From contig CAVSBW010000007.1 of the NCBI GenBank assembly GCA_963726295.1, positions 124,001 through 188,000 on the forward strand: a stretch of DNA of 64,000 nt, written 5' to 3'. The position numbers and the translations under genes are program-made. Each line of letters starts with the position of its first letter. The first letter of the stretch is position 1. Positions 15,800 to 24,640 of the stretch are shown here, one piece after another. The stretch comes from DASSQJ01 sp963726295 (GTDB taxonomy: Bacteria > Actinomycetota > Actinomycetes > Actinomycetales > Dermatophilaceae). The notes under the pieces are model-generated. The model saw nothing but the letters and a program-made list of their open reading frames with translations. It was not told the DNA's origin and did no database searches.

Positions 15800-15864
15800 C
15801 TCGAGGTTGCAGGACATGCCGGTGGACTGACCAGTTCCTCGGCATGTCCTGCAACGTCGCCGGG
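15800..15864. repeat. 65-bp palindromic repeat, copy 1
   Basis: Arms GTTGCAGGACATGCCG (15806-15821) and CGGCATGTCCTGCAAC (15840-15855) are perfect 16-base complements around an 18-base spacer. The element matches copy 2 (16851-16915) at 58 of 65 positions, including flanks CTCGA and TCGCCGGG. It lies between two + strand genes. Confidence 0.85.
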
Positions 15865-15898
15865 GGCCTGTGGATGGCCGCGCGGGGCCGGTGCCCCG

Positions 15899-16846
15899 AT
15901 GGGGCACGGTGCGCTCGTGCGACGACCCGACCTGCCGGCGGGCCTCGGTCCGGCGGCGTTCACGGTGGCGCAGGCCCGGGAGCTGGGCCTGCGGCCGAGT
16001 GACCTGCGCAGGAGGGGCCTGCACCGGCCCACCCGTGGGGTGCGCACCGCTGCGCCTCCCGACGGGCTGATGGAGCGGGCGAGGGCCTTCGCCGAGGTCC
16101 TTCCTGCCGACGCGGCGTACTCCCACGTGACGGCCGCCAGGCTCCACGGCCTGCCGCTGCCGGCACCGCACGAGGAGTCGCTCCTGCTGGAGGTCATGGG
16201 CCCGTCGGGCCGCGCACCGACGCGGAGGGCGGGATGCCGTGGGCGCCTGGGTGTCGAGGGCCGCGACGTGGTGGTCCGGTCAGGCGTCCGCTTCGTGTCA
16301 GCGATGGACACGTGGTGCGACCTCGGCGCCGTGCAGGGCCCGCGACTCGGCGTCGACGACCTCGTCGTGGCCGGTGACGCCGTGGTCTCCGCGTCGGTGG
16401 CGACCGACCCCGTCGGGCACCTCGCGGCCATCCTGTCCGGGCGAGTCCGGCCACGAGGCGCCCGTGCCCTCACCGAGGCACTGGCCCACGTTCGGGTCGG
16501 CGTGCGGTCCCCGATGGAGACTCGGACGCGCCTGATGTTCGTGCGGTCGGGCTTCCCGGAGCCGGAGGTGAACGCCGTCGTCACCGATGTCGGCGGGGCC
16601 TGGCTGCTCGAGGGTGACCTCGTGTGGCGGAGGGCGCGCGTCATCGGCGAGTACCAGGGCGCGGACCACGCCGACCGCCGCCGCCGCAGCGCCGACGCCC
16701 ATCGACTCGGCCTCGCTCGGGACGAGGGGTGGCCGGTGCTCGAGATCTGGGCCGAGGACGTCTACACGGCACCACGTCGCCGGACGTGCCTGCGGCGCTT
16801 CGCCGCTGCCCTGGGACTCGACCCCGCGACGCTGACCATCGCCTGA
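15899..16846 (+). CDS. AbiEi-like/DUF559-type putative nuclease protein flanked by palindromes
   Basis: The 315-residue protein has an N-terminal region of the AbiEi/winged-helix sort (FTVAQARELGLRPSDLRRRGLHRPTRGVR, then YSHVTAARLHGLPLP). Its C-terminal domain has PD-(D/E)xK-like spacing: Glu in SPMETRTRL, Asp in LLEGDLVW, Glu in VIGEYQGADHADRRRR, and a final VLEIWAEDVY. Such proteins are often annotated as DUF559 or type IV TA AbiEi-like; catalytic activity is not shown. The ATG at 15899 is used, but a GTG at 15917 (VRRPDLPAG) is as likely. Two near-identical palindromic elements sit 34 bases before the start and 4 bases after the stop, suggesting an element-associated gene. Confidence 0.7.
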   Translation: MGHGALVRRPDLPAGLGPAAFTVAQARELGLRPSDLRRRGLHRPTRGVRTAAPPDGLMERARAFAEVLPADAAYSHVTAARLHGLPLPAPHEESLLLEVMGPSGRAPTRRAGCRGRLGVEGRDVVVRSGVRFVSAMDTWCDLGAVQGPRLGVDDLVVAGDAVVSASVATDPVGHLAAILSGRVRPRGARALTEALAHVRVGVRSPMETRTRLMFVRSGFPEPEVNAVVTDVGGAWLLEGDLVWRRARVIGEYQGADHADRRRRSADAHRLGLARDEGWPVLEIWAEDVYTAPRRRTCLRRFAAALGLDPATLTIA

Positions 16847-16850
16847 GCCT

Positions 16851-16915
16851 CTCGACGTTGCACGACATGCCGGTGGACGGGCCGGTTCCTCGGCATGTCG
16901 TGCAACCTCGCCGGG
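16851..16915. repeat. 65-bp palindromic repeat, copy 2
   Basis: Arms GTTGCACGACATGCCG (16857-16872) and CGGCATGTCGTGCAAC (16891-16906) are perfect complements with an 18-base spacer. The single arm difference from copy 1 (G to C) is matched by the compensating change in the other arm, so the stem is conserved. It sits between convergent genes. Confidence 0.85.
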
Positions 16916-16933
16916 AGTGAGTGTCGCCCACGG

Positions 16934-17644
16934 TCAGCCGAGGTCGACGATGGTGGTGACGACGTCGGTGACCGATGGACGGCGAGGCGTCGAGGAGAAG
17001 CCGAACCGGCACGGCGGGTCCACCGGTGCCAGGTCGCCCAACGGGACGCCGTCCACCGTGCCCGACACAGCCGTCACGGTGCGGACGTCGGTGGCGCCGT
17101 AGTACTCGCGCCTGCCGGTGCGGGCGGTGCCGCGGGTCCGCACGCCGCCGAGGACGAGCCGGGCCACCGGGTCGGCGACCGTGGCGAACGCCGGGCTGGC
17201 GGCCAGCTGACGCGGCACGAGGCGCAGTGCGCGTCCCAGCCCGGTCCGGGGACCGACCATCACGTCGAGCTCGAGCGAGGGCGAGCGCACCACCCAGGAC
17301 GACGGAGCCGGGGGGCCCGACCCGTCAGACCCGGAGGCGCCGACCGCGTCCAACCCAGATCCACGCACAGGGCCCACCGGCGGCCCACTGCCCGCACCCG
17401 GCGGCGGTCCGTCCGACACCGCGAACGGCTCGACCCGGACCTCGTCGAACCGGTACGTCGTCGACACGAGCTGCGCCACCTCGTCGGACGGCGCGAGGAG
17501 GATGCGGTGCCCGTCGCCCCGTTCGACCATCGCGTCGGCGAACTCGCCCCACGGCGACTCGGTCCACCGGCCCACGACGATACGCACCCCCGAGGTCGAC
17601 CCGACACCGGCGATCCGGCCGCGGAACCTGCGTCGTGACGCCAC
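16934..17644 (-). CDS. Conserved hypothetical protein
   Basis: This 236-residue protein has no membrane segment or signal and no recognisable catalytic motif. It opens RRFRGRIAGVGSTSGVRIVVGRW. It has two conserved-looking blocks, SPWGEFADAMVERGDGHRILLAPSDEVAQLVSTTYRFDEV-like (residues 31-70) and a C-terminal FGFSSTPRRPSVTDVVTTIVDLG, separated by a Gly/Pro-rich linker. The layout suggests a small actinobacterial globular protein; I do not recognise the family. It is convergent with the palindrome-flanked gene and divergent from the transporter at 17674. Confidence 0.6.
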   Translation of the reverse strand: MASRRRFRGRIAGVGSTSGVRIVVGRWTESPWGEFADAMVERGDGHRILLAPSDEVAQLVSTTYRFDEVRVEPFAVSDGPPPGAGSGPPVGPVRGSGLDAVGASGSDGSGPPAPSSWVVRSPSLELDVMVGPRTGLGRALRLVPRQLAASPAFATVADPVARLVLGGVRTRGTARTGRREYYGATDVRTVTAVSGTVDGVPLGDLAPVDPPCRFGFSSTPRRPSVTDVVTTIVDLG

Positions 17645-17673
17645 CGCCCCATCATCGCCACTAGGGTCCGGCC

Positions 17674-18984
17674 ATGGCCCAGCCGCTCCCCCCGTCCGTC
17701 CGGCGTGGCTACGGCCTCGGCTCCGTGGCCACCGGCTCGTTCGGCACGGTGCCAGGCCTGCTGCTGCTCCCGTACCTCACCGACCGGCTCGGTGTCGCCG
17801 CCGGGCTCGCCGGCCTCGTCGTCTTCCTGCCCAAGGCCTGGGACGTGGTGCTCAACCCCGTGGCCGGCGGCATCAGCGACCGCTCCACCAACCCGCGCGG
17901 GCGCCGCCGCCCGTTCCTCCTGCGTGCCGGTTCTGCGCTCGCGGTCGCCTTCGTGCTGCTGTTCGCCGGACCCACCTCCCCGACCGGGCTGGCCGCCACC
18001 TGGGTGGTCGTGGCCTTCCTCGCCTGCGCCACCGCCTACGCGTTCTTCCAGGTCCCGTACGTGGCGATGCCCGCGGAGATGACCGACGACTACGACGAGC
18101 GCACCCGGCTGATGACGTGGCGAGTGGCCATCCTCGCCCTGGCCATCCTCGTCAGCGGTGGCGTCTCCCCGGTCATCCGTGACGCCCTGGGACCGACGTG
18201 GGGGTACCGCGGGGTGGGGCTCTTCGTCGGTGTGCTCATCCTCCTGGGGACCCTCGGCGCCTGGTGGGGCACGCGGCACGCCCCGGTGGCGCAGTCGGCG
18301 ACCGTCGGCGGCAGCCTGCGCGACCAGCTGCGGGTGGTGGCGGCGTCACCACCGTTCCGCACGCTGCTGGCCGTCTTCGTGCTCCAGGCCCTCGCCACGG
18401 GCGCGATGCTCGCCGGGGTCGACTACGTGGCGCGGGTGCTCCTCGGTGGCGGGCTGGCGTCGACGGTGCTCTTCGTGTGCTTCGTGGGTCCGGCGCTGAT
18501 CGTGACCCCGCTGTGGCAGCGGCTCGGCGAGTCGCGGGGGAAGCGGACCGGCTACGTGTGGGGGTCGGTGCTCCTCGCCGGCGGAGCCCTGGCCACGCTC
18601 CTCACGGTGCAGGTCGGCCTCGTCGCGGCCGCACTCAGCGTGGCCGTCGTCGGTGTGGGCTACGCCGCCTGCCAGATGTTCCCGCTCGCGATGCTGCCCG
18701 ACGTCGCCGCCGCCGACGCCCGGCGCACGGGGGAGTCGCGCGCCGGCACCTTCACCGGCGTGTGGACGGCCGGGGAGACGCTCGGCCTGGCCCTCGGCCC
18801 CTTCGTCTACGCCGCCGTGCTCACGCTCGGCGGGTACGTCTCCTCCACCGGTGCCGATGCCGCACAGCCGGACTCGGCGCGGCTCGCCATCGCCCTCGGC
18901 TTCTCCGTGGTGCCCGCGGTGCTCGTCGCCGGATCGATGCTCGTGCTGCGGCGCTACCGCCTCGACGCGGAGGTGTCCCGGTGA
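17674..18984 (+). CDS. MFS transporter of the GPH (sugar:cation symporter) type
   Basis: The 436-residue protein has twelve hydrophobic segments. The N-terminal pattern GLGSVATGSFGTVPGLLLLPYLTD, PKAWDVVLNPVAGGISDRS and RRRPFLLRAG is typical of MelB-like GPH symporters (Asp in helix 2, the DR loop and RRRP loop). A second conserved loop is EMTDDYDERTRLMTWR. It lies in the cytoplasmic membrane and imports or exports a small solute, probably a glycoside; the substrate is not visible. The ATG at 17674 is used. Confidence 0.85.
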   Translation: MAQPLPPSVRRGYGLGSVATGSFGTVPGLLLLPYLTDRLGVAAGLAGLVVFLPKAWDVVLNPVAGGISDRSTNPRGRRRPFLLRAGSALAVAFVLLFAGPTSPTGLAATWVVVAFLACATAYAFFQVPYVAMPAEMTDDYDERTRLMTWRVAILALAILVSGGVSPVIRDALGPTWGYRGVGLFVGVLILLGTLGAWWGTRHAPVAQSATVGGSLRDQLRVVAASPPFRTLLAVFVLQALATGAMLAGVDYVARVLLGGGLASTVLFVCFVGPALIVTPLWQRLGESRGKRTGYVWGSVLLAGGALATLLTVQVGLVAAALSVAVVGVGYAACQMFPLAMLPDVAAADARRTGESRAGTFTGVWTAGETLGLALGPFVYAAVLTLGGYVSSTGADAAQPDSARLAIALGFSVVPAVLVAGSMLVLRRYRLDAEVSR

Positions 18985-19094
18985 CCACCGGAGCCCCACG
19001 GCCCGGGGGTCCTGCCGCCGCCGCGGGGTCCGCCGCCCTCCGCTGAGCCACCTCGCACCCGTCCCCGGTACGGTCACGACCAGGAGGTGCACCC

Positions 19095-20537
19095 ATGACC
19101 CACCCACCCACCACGCCGTCCGCCAGCGCCGAGGAGCTGCTGGCCCGCCTGCGCGAGCTGCAGTCCGCCGACCTCCCGACCCACGGGGGCCGCACCCTCT
19201 CGTACGTCTACGACTCCGGACTCGCCGACGCCGACGCGCTCGGGCTCGAGGCGCTGGCCATGTACGCGTCGTCGAACGGGCTGGACCCCACCGCCTTCCC
19301 GTCCCTGCTCCGGATGGAGAACGACCTCGTCGCGATGGCGGGGCGCCTGCTCGACGCACCGGAGGGGTTCACGGGCTCGGTCTCCTCCGGCGGGACCGAG
19401 TCCATCCTCCTGGCCGTGCTCGCGGCCCGGGAGGGCGCGTCGTCCGTGGTGCGGCCGAACCTCGTCCTCCCCGTCACCGCGCACGCGGCGTTCCTCAAGG
19501 CGGCGAAGTACTTCGGGCTCGAACCCCGCGTCGTCGACGTCGACCGCGACACCCTCCGCGCCGACCCCCGCGCGATGGCCGACGTGGTGGACGAGCACAC
19601 CGTGCTCGTCGTGGCCTCCGCTCCCTCGTACGCGCACGGCGTGGTCGACCCCGTCACCGACATCGCCGCCCTGGCCGCCGAGCGTGGCATCCGCTGCCAC
19701 GTCGACGCCTGCATCGGCGGCTGGGTCCTGCCCCACCTCGACGACGTCCTGCCGTGGACCTTCGCCGTGCCCGGGGTCACGAGCATCAGCGTCGACCTCC
19801 ACAAGTACGCGTACACCCCCAAGGGCGTGTCCGTGGTCCTCCACCGCACCGCCGCCCTGCGGCGCGGACACTTCTTCGCGTCCGCGGACTGGCCCGGCTA
19901 CACGATGCTCAACTCGACGATGCAGTCGACGAAGTCGGGCGGCCCCCTCGCCGCCGCGTGGGCCGTGACCCACCACATCGGCACCGACGGCTACGCCGGG
20001 CTGGCCCGGACCGCGCGCGAGGCGACGCTCGACATCGCCCAGGCCGTGCGCACCATCGACGGCCTCGAGGTGTTCGCCGAGCCCGACAGCACCCTGCTGG
20101 CGCTGGCCACCGACGGCTCGTGCGACGTCTTCACCGTCGCCGACGAGATGCTGGCCCGGGGATGGTTCGTGCAGCCGCAGATGTCGTACCGCGACCTCCC
20201 TCCGACGCTGCACCTCACCCTCTCGGCCGCCACCGCGCCCTCCGCCGGGGACTTCGTCGCCGCCCTGCGTGAGGCGGTGGCCGCGGCCCGCAGCGCCGGC
20301 CCGGTGGCGGTCGACCCCGCCCTGGCCGGGATGCTCGGCGCCCTCGACCCGGCTGCCCTCGACGATGCCACGTTCGCCCAGCTGCTGGTGGCGGCCGGGC
20401 TCGCCGGCGCGGGCGGCGACATCGAGCTGCCGCAGCGGATGGCCGCGGTCAACGCCCTGCTCGACGCCTGCCCGGCGCCCCTGCGCGAGGCACTCCTCCT
20501 CGGCGTCCTCGACCGCCTCTCGCGGCCCACCACCTGA
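19095..20537 (+). CDS. PLP-dependent decarboxylase/lyase of the group II (sphingosine-phosphate-lyase-like) fold
   Basis: The 480-residue protein has the large PLP-binding domain seen in group II decarboxylases and sphingosine-1-phosphate lyase: SSGGTESILLAVLAAR, HAAFLKAAKYFGL, HVDACIGGWVLPHL (cofactor Asp), and the Schiff-base lysine in SVDLHKYAYTPKGVSVVLHR. The phosphate-contacting Ser/Thr residues are in place. The C-terminal 100 residues are an extra helical extension. It could be an aspartate/tyrosine-type decarboxylase or a phospho-sphingoid lyase; the substrate is not determined. An AGGAGG ribosome site precedes the ATG. Confidence 0.8.
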   Translation: MTHPPTTPSASAEELLARLRELQSADLPTHGGRTLSYVYDSGLADADALGLEALAMYASSNGLDPTAFPSLLRMENDLVAMAGRLLDAPEGFTGSVSSGGTESILLAVLAAREGASSVVRPNLVLPVTAHAAFLKAAKYFGLEPRVVDVDRDTLRADPRAMADVVDEHTVLVVASAPSYAHGVVDPVTDIAALAAERGIRCHVDACIGGWVLPHLDDVLPWTFAVPGVTSISVDLHKYAYTPKGVSVVLHRTAALRRGHFFASADWPGYTMLNSTMQSTKSGGPLAAAWAVTHHIGTDGYAGLARTAREATLDIAQAVRTIDGLEVFAEPDSTLLALATDGSCDVFTVADEMLARGWFVQPQMSYRDLPPTLHLTLSAATAPSAGDFVAALREAVAAARSAGPVAVDPALAGMLGALDPAALDDATFAQLLVAAGLAGAGGDIELPQRMAAVNALLDACPAPLREALLLGVLDRLSRPTT

Positions 20538-20620
20538 GCAGCGGCTGACACCCCGCTGTTGCCGGACATCGGGACCACGGGGTTGGCTTGACCGCACACG
20601 GACCCACCGAGAGGACGTCG

Positions 20621-22249
20621 ATGTCCACGTCACCCGACACCGAGTTGTCGCACACCGTGGGGGCCACCGAGCCTCCGTTGCTCGAGCAGACGATCGGCGA
20701 CAACCTCGACTCGGCCGTCGCCACGTACCCCGACCGCGAGGCGCTGGTCGACCGGGCCCAGGGCATCCGGCTCACCTACCGCGAGCTGGGGGAGCAGGTC
20801 GACCGGCTGGCCCGGGCCCTCCTCGCCGCCGGGCTGGAGAAGGGCGACCGCATCGGCATCTGGTCGCCGAACACGGCCGAGTGGGTGCTCGTGCAGTTCG
20901 CCACCGCCAAGGTGGGCGCGATCCTCGTCAACATCAACCCGGCCTACCGGACGCACGAGCTCACCTACGTGCTGAACCAGGCCGGCATCCGGATGGTCGT
21001 CAGCGCCGCGTCGTTCAAGACCTCCGACTACGTCGCGATGCTCGAGGGGTCGCGCAGCAGGTGCCCGGCCCTGGAGCAGGTGTTCGTCGTCGGCCAGGAC
21101 TCGTGGACCGACCTCCTCGCGCGTGCCGACGAGGTGAGCCCCGAGCGCGCCACCCTGGCCGCCCGCGCCCTGGACCCGCACGAGCCGATCAACATCCAGT
21201 ACACGTCGGGGACGACCGGCTTCCCCAAGGGCGCCACCCTGTCGCACCACAACATCCTCAACAACGGCTACCTCGTGGGCGAGCTGTGCCGCTACACCGA
21301 GGCCGACCGCATCTGCATCCCGGTGCCCTTCTACCACTGCTTCGGGATGGTGATGGGCAACCTCGCGGCCGTCTCCCACGGGGCGTGCATGGTGATCCCC
21401 GCGCCCGGCTTCGACCCCGCCGCCACCCTCGCCGCCGTCAGCGAGGAGAGGTGCACCTCGCTGTACGGCGTGCCGACGATGTTCATCGCCGAGTGGGCGC
21501 TCCCGGACTTCGACTCCTACGACCTGTCCTCGGTGCGCACCGGCATCATGGCCGGCTCGCCGTGCCCCGCCTCGATGATGTCGAAGCTCATCGATGCCGG
21601 GATCGAGGAGATGACGATCTGCTACGGCATGACCGAGACCTCTCCGGTCTCGACCCAGAACCGCACCGACGACACCTTCGAGCAGAAGGTCGGGACGGTC
21701 GGTTCGGTGCACCCGCACCTCGAGATCAAGGTCGTCGACCCGGTGTCGGGCGAGACACTGCCGCACGGGGAGGCCGGCGAGTTCTGCACCAAGGGGTACT
21801 CGGTGATGCTCGGGTACTGGGAGGAGCCGGAGAAGACCGCCGAGGTGCTGGTGGACGGGTGGATGCACACCGGCGACATCGCGGTCATGGACGAGGACGG
21901 GTACGTGGAGATCACCGGCCGGATCAAGGACATGGTGATCCGCGGCGGCGAGAACATCTACCCGCGCGAGATCGAGGAGTTCCTCTACACGCACCCGGAC
22001 GTCCTCGACGCGCAGGTCATCGGGGTCCCCGACGAGAAGTACGGCGAGGAGCTGTGCGCCTGGGTGCGGATGCGGGAGGGCGCCGACCCGCTGACCCCCG
22101 AGGCGCTCCGGGAGTTCGCTTCGGGCCGGCTCGCCCACTACAAGATCCCGCGCTACGTCAGGGTCGTCGAGGAGTTCCCGATGACGGTCACGGGCAAGGT
22201 GCGCAAGGTCGAGATGCGCGAGGCCACCGTCGCCGAGCTGGGACTGTGA
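20621..22249 (+). CDS. Fatty-acyl-CoA synthetase (ANL adenylating enzyme)
   Basis: The 542-residue protein has all ANL motifs: the P-loop YTSGTTGFPKGATLSHHN, the motif YGMTETSP, the hinge region TGDIAVMDEDGYVEITGRIKDMVIRGGENIYPREIEE and the catalytic Lys in PMTVTGKVRK. It is the usual length for an acyl-CoA ligase and activates medium or long-chain acids for beta-oxidation. The ATG at 20621 is preferred over an upstream in-frame ATG at 20588 because it follows a GAGAGG site and opens the domain. It is cytosolic. Confidence 0.9.
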   Translation: MSTSPDTELSHTVGATEPPLLEQTIGDNLDSAVATYPDREALVDRAQGIRLTYRELGEQVDRLARALLAAGLEKGDRIGIWSPNTAEWVLVQFATAKVGAILVNINPAYRTHELTYVLNQAGIRMVVSAASFKTSDYVAMLEGSRSRCPALEQVFVVGQDSWTDLLARADEVSPERATLAARALDPHEPINIQYTSGTTGFPKGATLSHHNILNNGYLVGELCRYTEADRICIPVPFYHCFGMVMGNLAAVSHGACMVIPAPGFDPAATLAAVSEERCTSLYGVPTMFIAEWALPDFDSYDLSSVRTGIMAGSPCPASMMSKLIDAGIEEMTICYGMTETSPVSTQNRTDDTFEQKVGTVGSVHPHLEIKVVDPVSGETLPHGEAGEFCTKGYSVMLGYWEEPEKTAEVLVDGWMHTGDIAVMDEDGYVEITGRIKDMVIRGGENIYPREIEEFLYTHPDVLDAQVIGVPDEKYGEELCAWVRMREGADPLTPEALREFASGRLAHYKIPRYVRVVEEFPMTVTGKVRKVEMREATVAELGL

Positions 22250-22358
22250 GCCGCTGACCGGTCCCGCACGCCGTGACGGTCACCGGTCGCCTGACTCCGC
22301 ACGGACCGGCTGCTCGGGTGGCGGAGGAGCCCGCGACCCCCTAGGTTTCCGCGCGGTC

Positions 22359-22374
22359 GGTACGGATCCGTACC
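22359..22374. promoter_or_regulatory. Perfect 16-bp palindrome upstream of the acidic membrane protein gene
   Basis: GGTACGGATCCGTACC is a perfect 16-bp palindrome, 74 bases before the next start codon. It could be a dimeric regulator's operator. A TAGGTT box (22398-22403) lies downstream but no -35 matches. Confidence 0.35.
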
Positions 22375-22447
22375 TCCCGCACGCAACGACCCGCCGGTAG
22401 GTTGGGCGACCAGTCACATCGGATGCAGACGACAGGACACCACCCCC

Positions 22448-24499
22448 ATGACGACCGCTCAGCTCGTGCTCATCATCGGACTCGTCCTCATCGCGGCGAT
22501 CCTCATCATGGTCATCCTCCGCCGCGGGTCGCAGCGGCGCGAGGAGCACCGTGTCGAGGCCGAAGAGCTCCGCTCCGACGCGCAGGGGGTCATGGCGGCG
22601 ATGACCGGCCAGGCGTCGTTCGCCCAGCAGGCGGAGGAGCGAGCCGACGTGGCCCGCGACGAGGCCGAGGAGAAGGCCCGTGAGGCCGAGCGACTGGAGG
22701 CCGAGGCGGCAGAGCAGCAGCGCACCGCCGAGGCCTCGCGTCAGGAGTACGAGGCGATGATGCGCCGGGCCGACGACATCGACCCCGACGTCAAGGAGTC
22801 CGAGTTCCCGCCGGTCCAAGAGGACGCCGCGCCCGAGCCCGCGCCGGAGCAGTCGTCGGAGCCGGAGCCCACGCCCGACGGCACCGAGGACGTGCCGATG
22901 ACCCGCGCGGAGCGCCGCCGGGTGCGGGAGGAGGCCGAGGCCCAGGGGGCCCGGGGGACGGGGGCGCCCCAGTCCGAGGCGGAGGAGGAGTCGTCGGTGG
23001 CGAGCGGGTCCGCGGCCCCGGTGGCCGGTGCCGCCGCTGCCGCAGCCGTCGGGACGGCGGCGTGGGCCGCGCACGACGACCACGCCACCGACGACGAGCG
23101 GGAGCACAGCTCACGGATCGCCTCCGCCGCCGACTACCGCGACGACACGGGTGAGGGCGCGCCGGAGTCGGCCTCGCAGGCGGCCGAGCCGGACGGGACC
23201 CACGGCGGGGGCGACTCGGACCCCGCCGACCAGCACGACGTTTGGGGGACGGCCGCGGTGGGCACAGCGGCAGGCATGAGCCAGAGCCCTCACGACGACG
23301 TGACCGACTCCACGGACCCCCCGCACGACGCCGACGGGTACGCAGACCGCAGTGACGACGTCGCTGCCGATGCCGCCGCCGACGCCGAGTCCCCGCGTGG
23401 GGAGTGGGGTGGGCCCCGCAACGGTGAGGACACCGGCGATGCCCGCCCGACGGGTACCGATGACCCGATGACCGAGGAGGAACCGATGACCGAGAACGAC
23501 AGCACCGACACACGACGCGAGGCCGAGCCCCCGCACGACGCCGAGGGGACAGGTGAGCACGGGGTGCGCGAGAACCAGAGCGGCGATGGTGACACCGCGG
23601 CCGCCGCCGACGGGTCGTCGGGGATGACGATGCTCGATGACCCGGAGTCCTACGCTGCCACCGAGCCCGTGCTCGCTGCCGATCAGGCGCCGCCGGTGGA
23701 GCCCCCCCAGACCGAGCACTCCGGTACCGGGCTGCTCCCTGACGACCCCGGCACGGCCGGTGACGAGGCAGGCGGCCACACCAGCCTCGACGAGGCCGCG
23801 GAGGAAGGGACGGACGCGGTGATCCTCGCCGACACCGACACCTTCGCCTCGGCCGAGCCCCGGCTCGCCGACGGCTCCAGCGCCGCCACGCGCGAGGAGT
23901 GGGAGGCCGGCCGCGACGGCGGCACCACCGACACGGACCACGACGCGGCGGCCGACGACGCGGCAGCCCACGACGACGCGGCGGCCGACGGCATCGTCGC
24001 GGCCGACGCCCACGACGACGAGTCCAGCGACTGGGGGCGGAGCGAGGGTGACCGCCTCGAGGAGAACCGGGAGCGTGGCGAGCAGCTGGCCGCCGACCGG
24101 GAGGCCCTCGACCGCGAGGCCGCCGGCGAGGAGTCGGCTCACGCGCACGAGCCGACGGCGGACGACGCGGCGGCCGACGCCGACCCGACGACGGGCGCCG
24201 CCACCGGGGGCACGGACGACACGGTGGGCGAGGCCGACGACGACTCCGCCGCCGAGGACGCACCGCGCGGCCGACGGGTCTCCGACTTCCACGAGATCCG
24301 CGACGGCGGGTTCGGCGTGGGGTCCGCGGCCCCGCTCGAGGACGGCGCCCAGCCGATGGACCACCCGGTGGCGGGTTACCGCGACACCATGTCCTTCCGG
24401 ACCCCCGGGGATGCGGGCTACGAGGACGCCGACCCCGACGTCTGGTTCTACGACGAGTCCGCGGCGGAGCGGTCCGGCTTCCACCGCTTCGACGGCTGA
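22448..24499 (+). CDS. Membrane-anchored coiled-coil protein with long acidic disordered tail
   Basis: The 683-residue protein begins with one transmembrane helix (residues 5-24, LVLIIGLVLIAAILIMVIL). A coiled coil follows (27-105, rich in Glu/Ala/Arg heptads: EERADVARDEAEEKAREAERLEAEAAEQQ). The next 550 residues are very acidic and low in complexity (Asp, Glu, Ala, Gly, Thr), with repeated DDAAAHDDAAADG runs, and short ordered patches RRVSDF and FRTPGDAGYEDADPDVWFYDES lie at the C-terminus. No catalytic motif is seen. It may act as a scaffold or membrane-attached electrostatic protein; its function is unknown. Confidence 0.75.
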   Translation: MTTAQLVLIIGLVLIAAILIMVILRRGSQRREEHRVEAEELRSDAQGVMAAMTGQASFAQQAEERADVARDEAEEKAREAERLEAEAAEQQRTAEASRQEYEAMMRRADDIDPDVKESEFPPVQEDAAPEPAPEQSSEPEPTPDGTEDVPMTRAERRRVREEAEAQGARGTGAPQSEAEEESSVASGSAAPVAGAAAAAAVGTAAWAAHDDHATDDEREHSSRIASAADYRDDTGEGAPESASQAAEPDGTHGGGDSDPADQHDVWGTAAVGTAAGMSQSPHDDVTDSTDPPHDADGYADRSDDVAADAAADAESPRGEWGGPRNGEDTGDARPTGTDDPMTEEEPMTENDSTDTRREAEPPHDAEGTGEHGVRENQSGDGDTAAAADGSSGMTMLDDPESYAATEPVLAADQAPPVEPPQTEHSGTGLLPDDPGTAGDEAGGHTSLDEAAEEGTDAVILADTDTFASAEPRLADGSSAATREEWEAGRDGGTTDTDHDAAADDAAAHDDAAADGIVAADAHDDESSDWGRSEGDRLEENRERGEQLAADREALDREAAGEESAHAHEPTADDAAADADPTTGAATGGTDDTVGEADDDSAAEDAPRGRRVSDFHEIRDGGFGVGSAAPLEDGAQPMDHPVAGYRDTMSFRTPGDAGYEDADPDVWFYDESAAERSGFHRFDG

Positions 24500-24516
24500 C
24501 CCCCGTCTCCACGCGC

Positions 24517-24551
24517 CCGGACGCCGGCTCCCCCACGGAGTCGGCGTCCGG
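24517..24551 (+). terminator. Hairpin terminator after the acidic protein gene
   Basis: CCGGACGCCG and CGGCGTCCGG form a 10-bp stem around a 15-base loop, 17 bases after the stop at 24499. Confidence 0.55.
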
Positions 24552-24640
24552 TCGTTCCACCCGTCACACGGGTGCGCGGACCGGTGGAGCGACCCGATAG
24601 GTTCTGTGGCGTCCCCCTGCGATCCCGGAGGAGCGTTTCT

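Noticed and set aside
15806..15855. Reading copy 1 of the palindrome as a simple terminator of the sugar dehydrogenase gene
   Set aside because: Position would allow it, but loop and flanks are shared with copy 2 and the arms covary, which a plain terminator would not require. A terminator role cannot be excluded as well.
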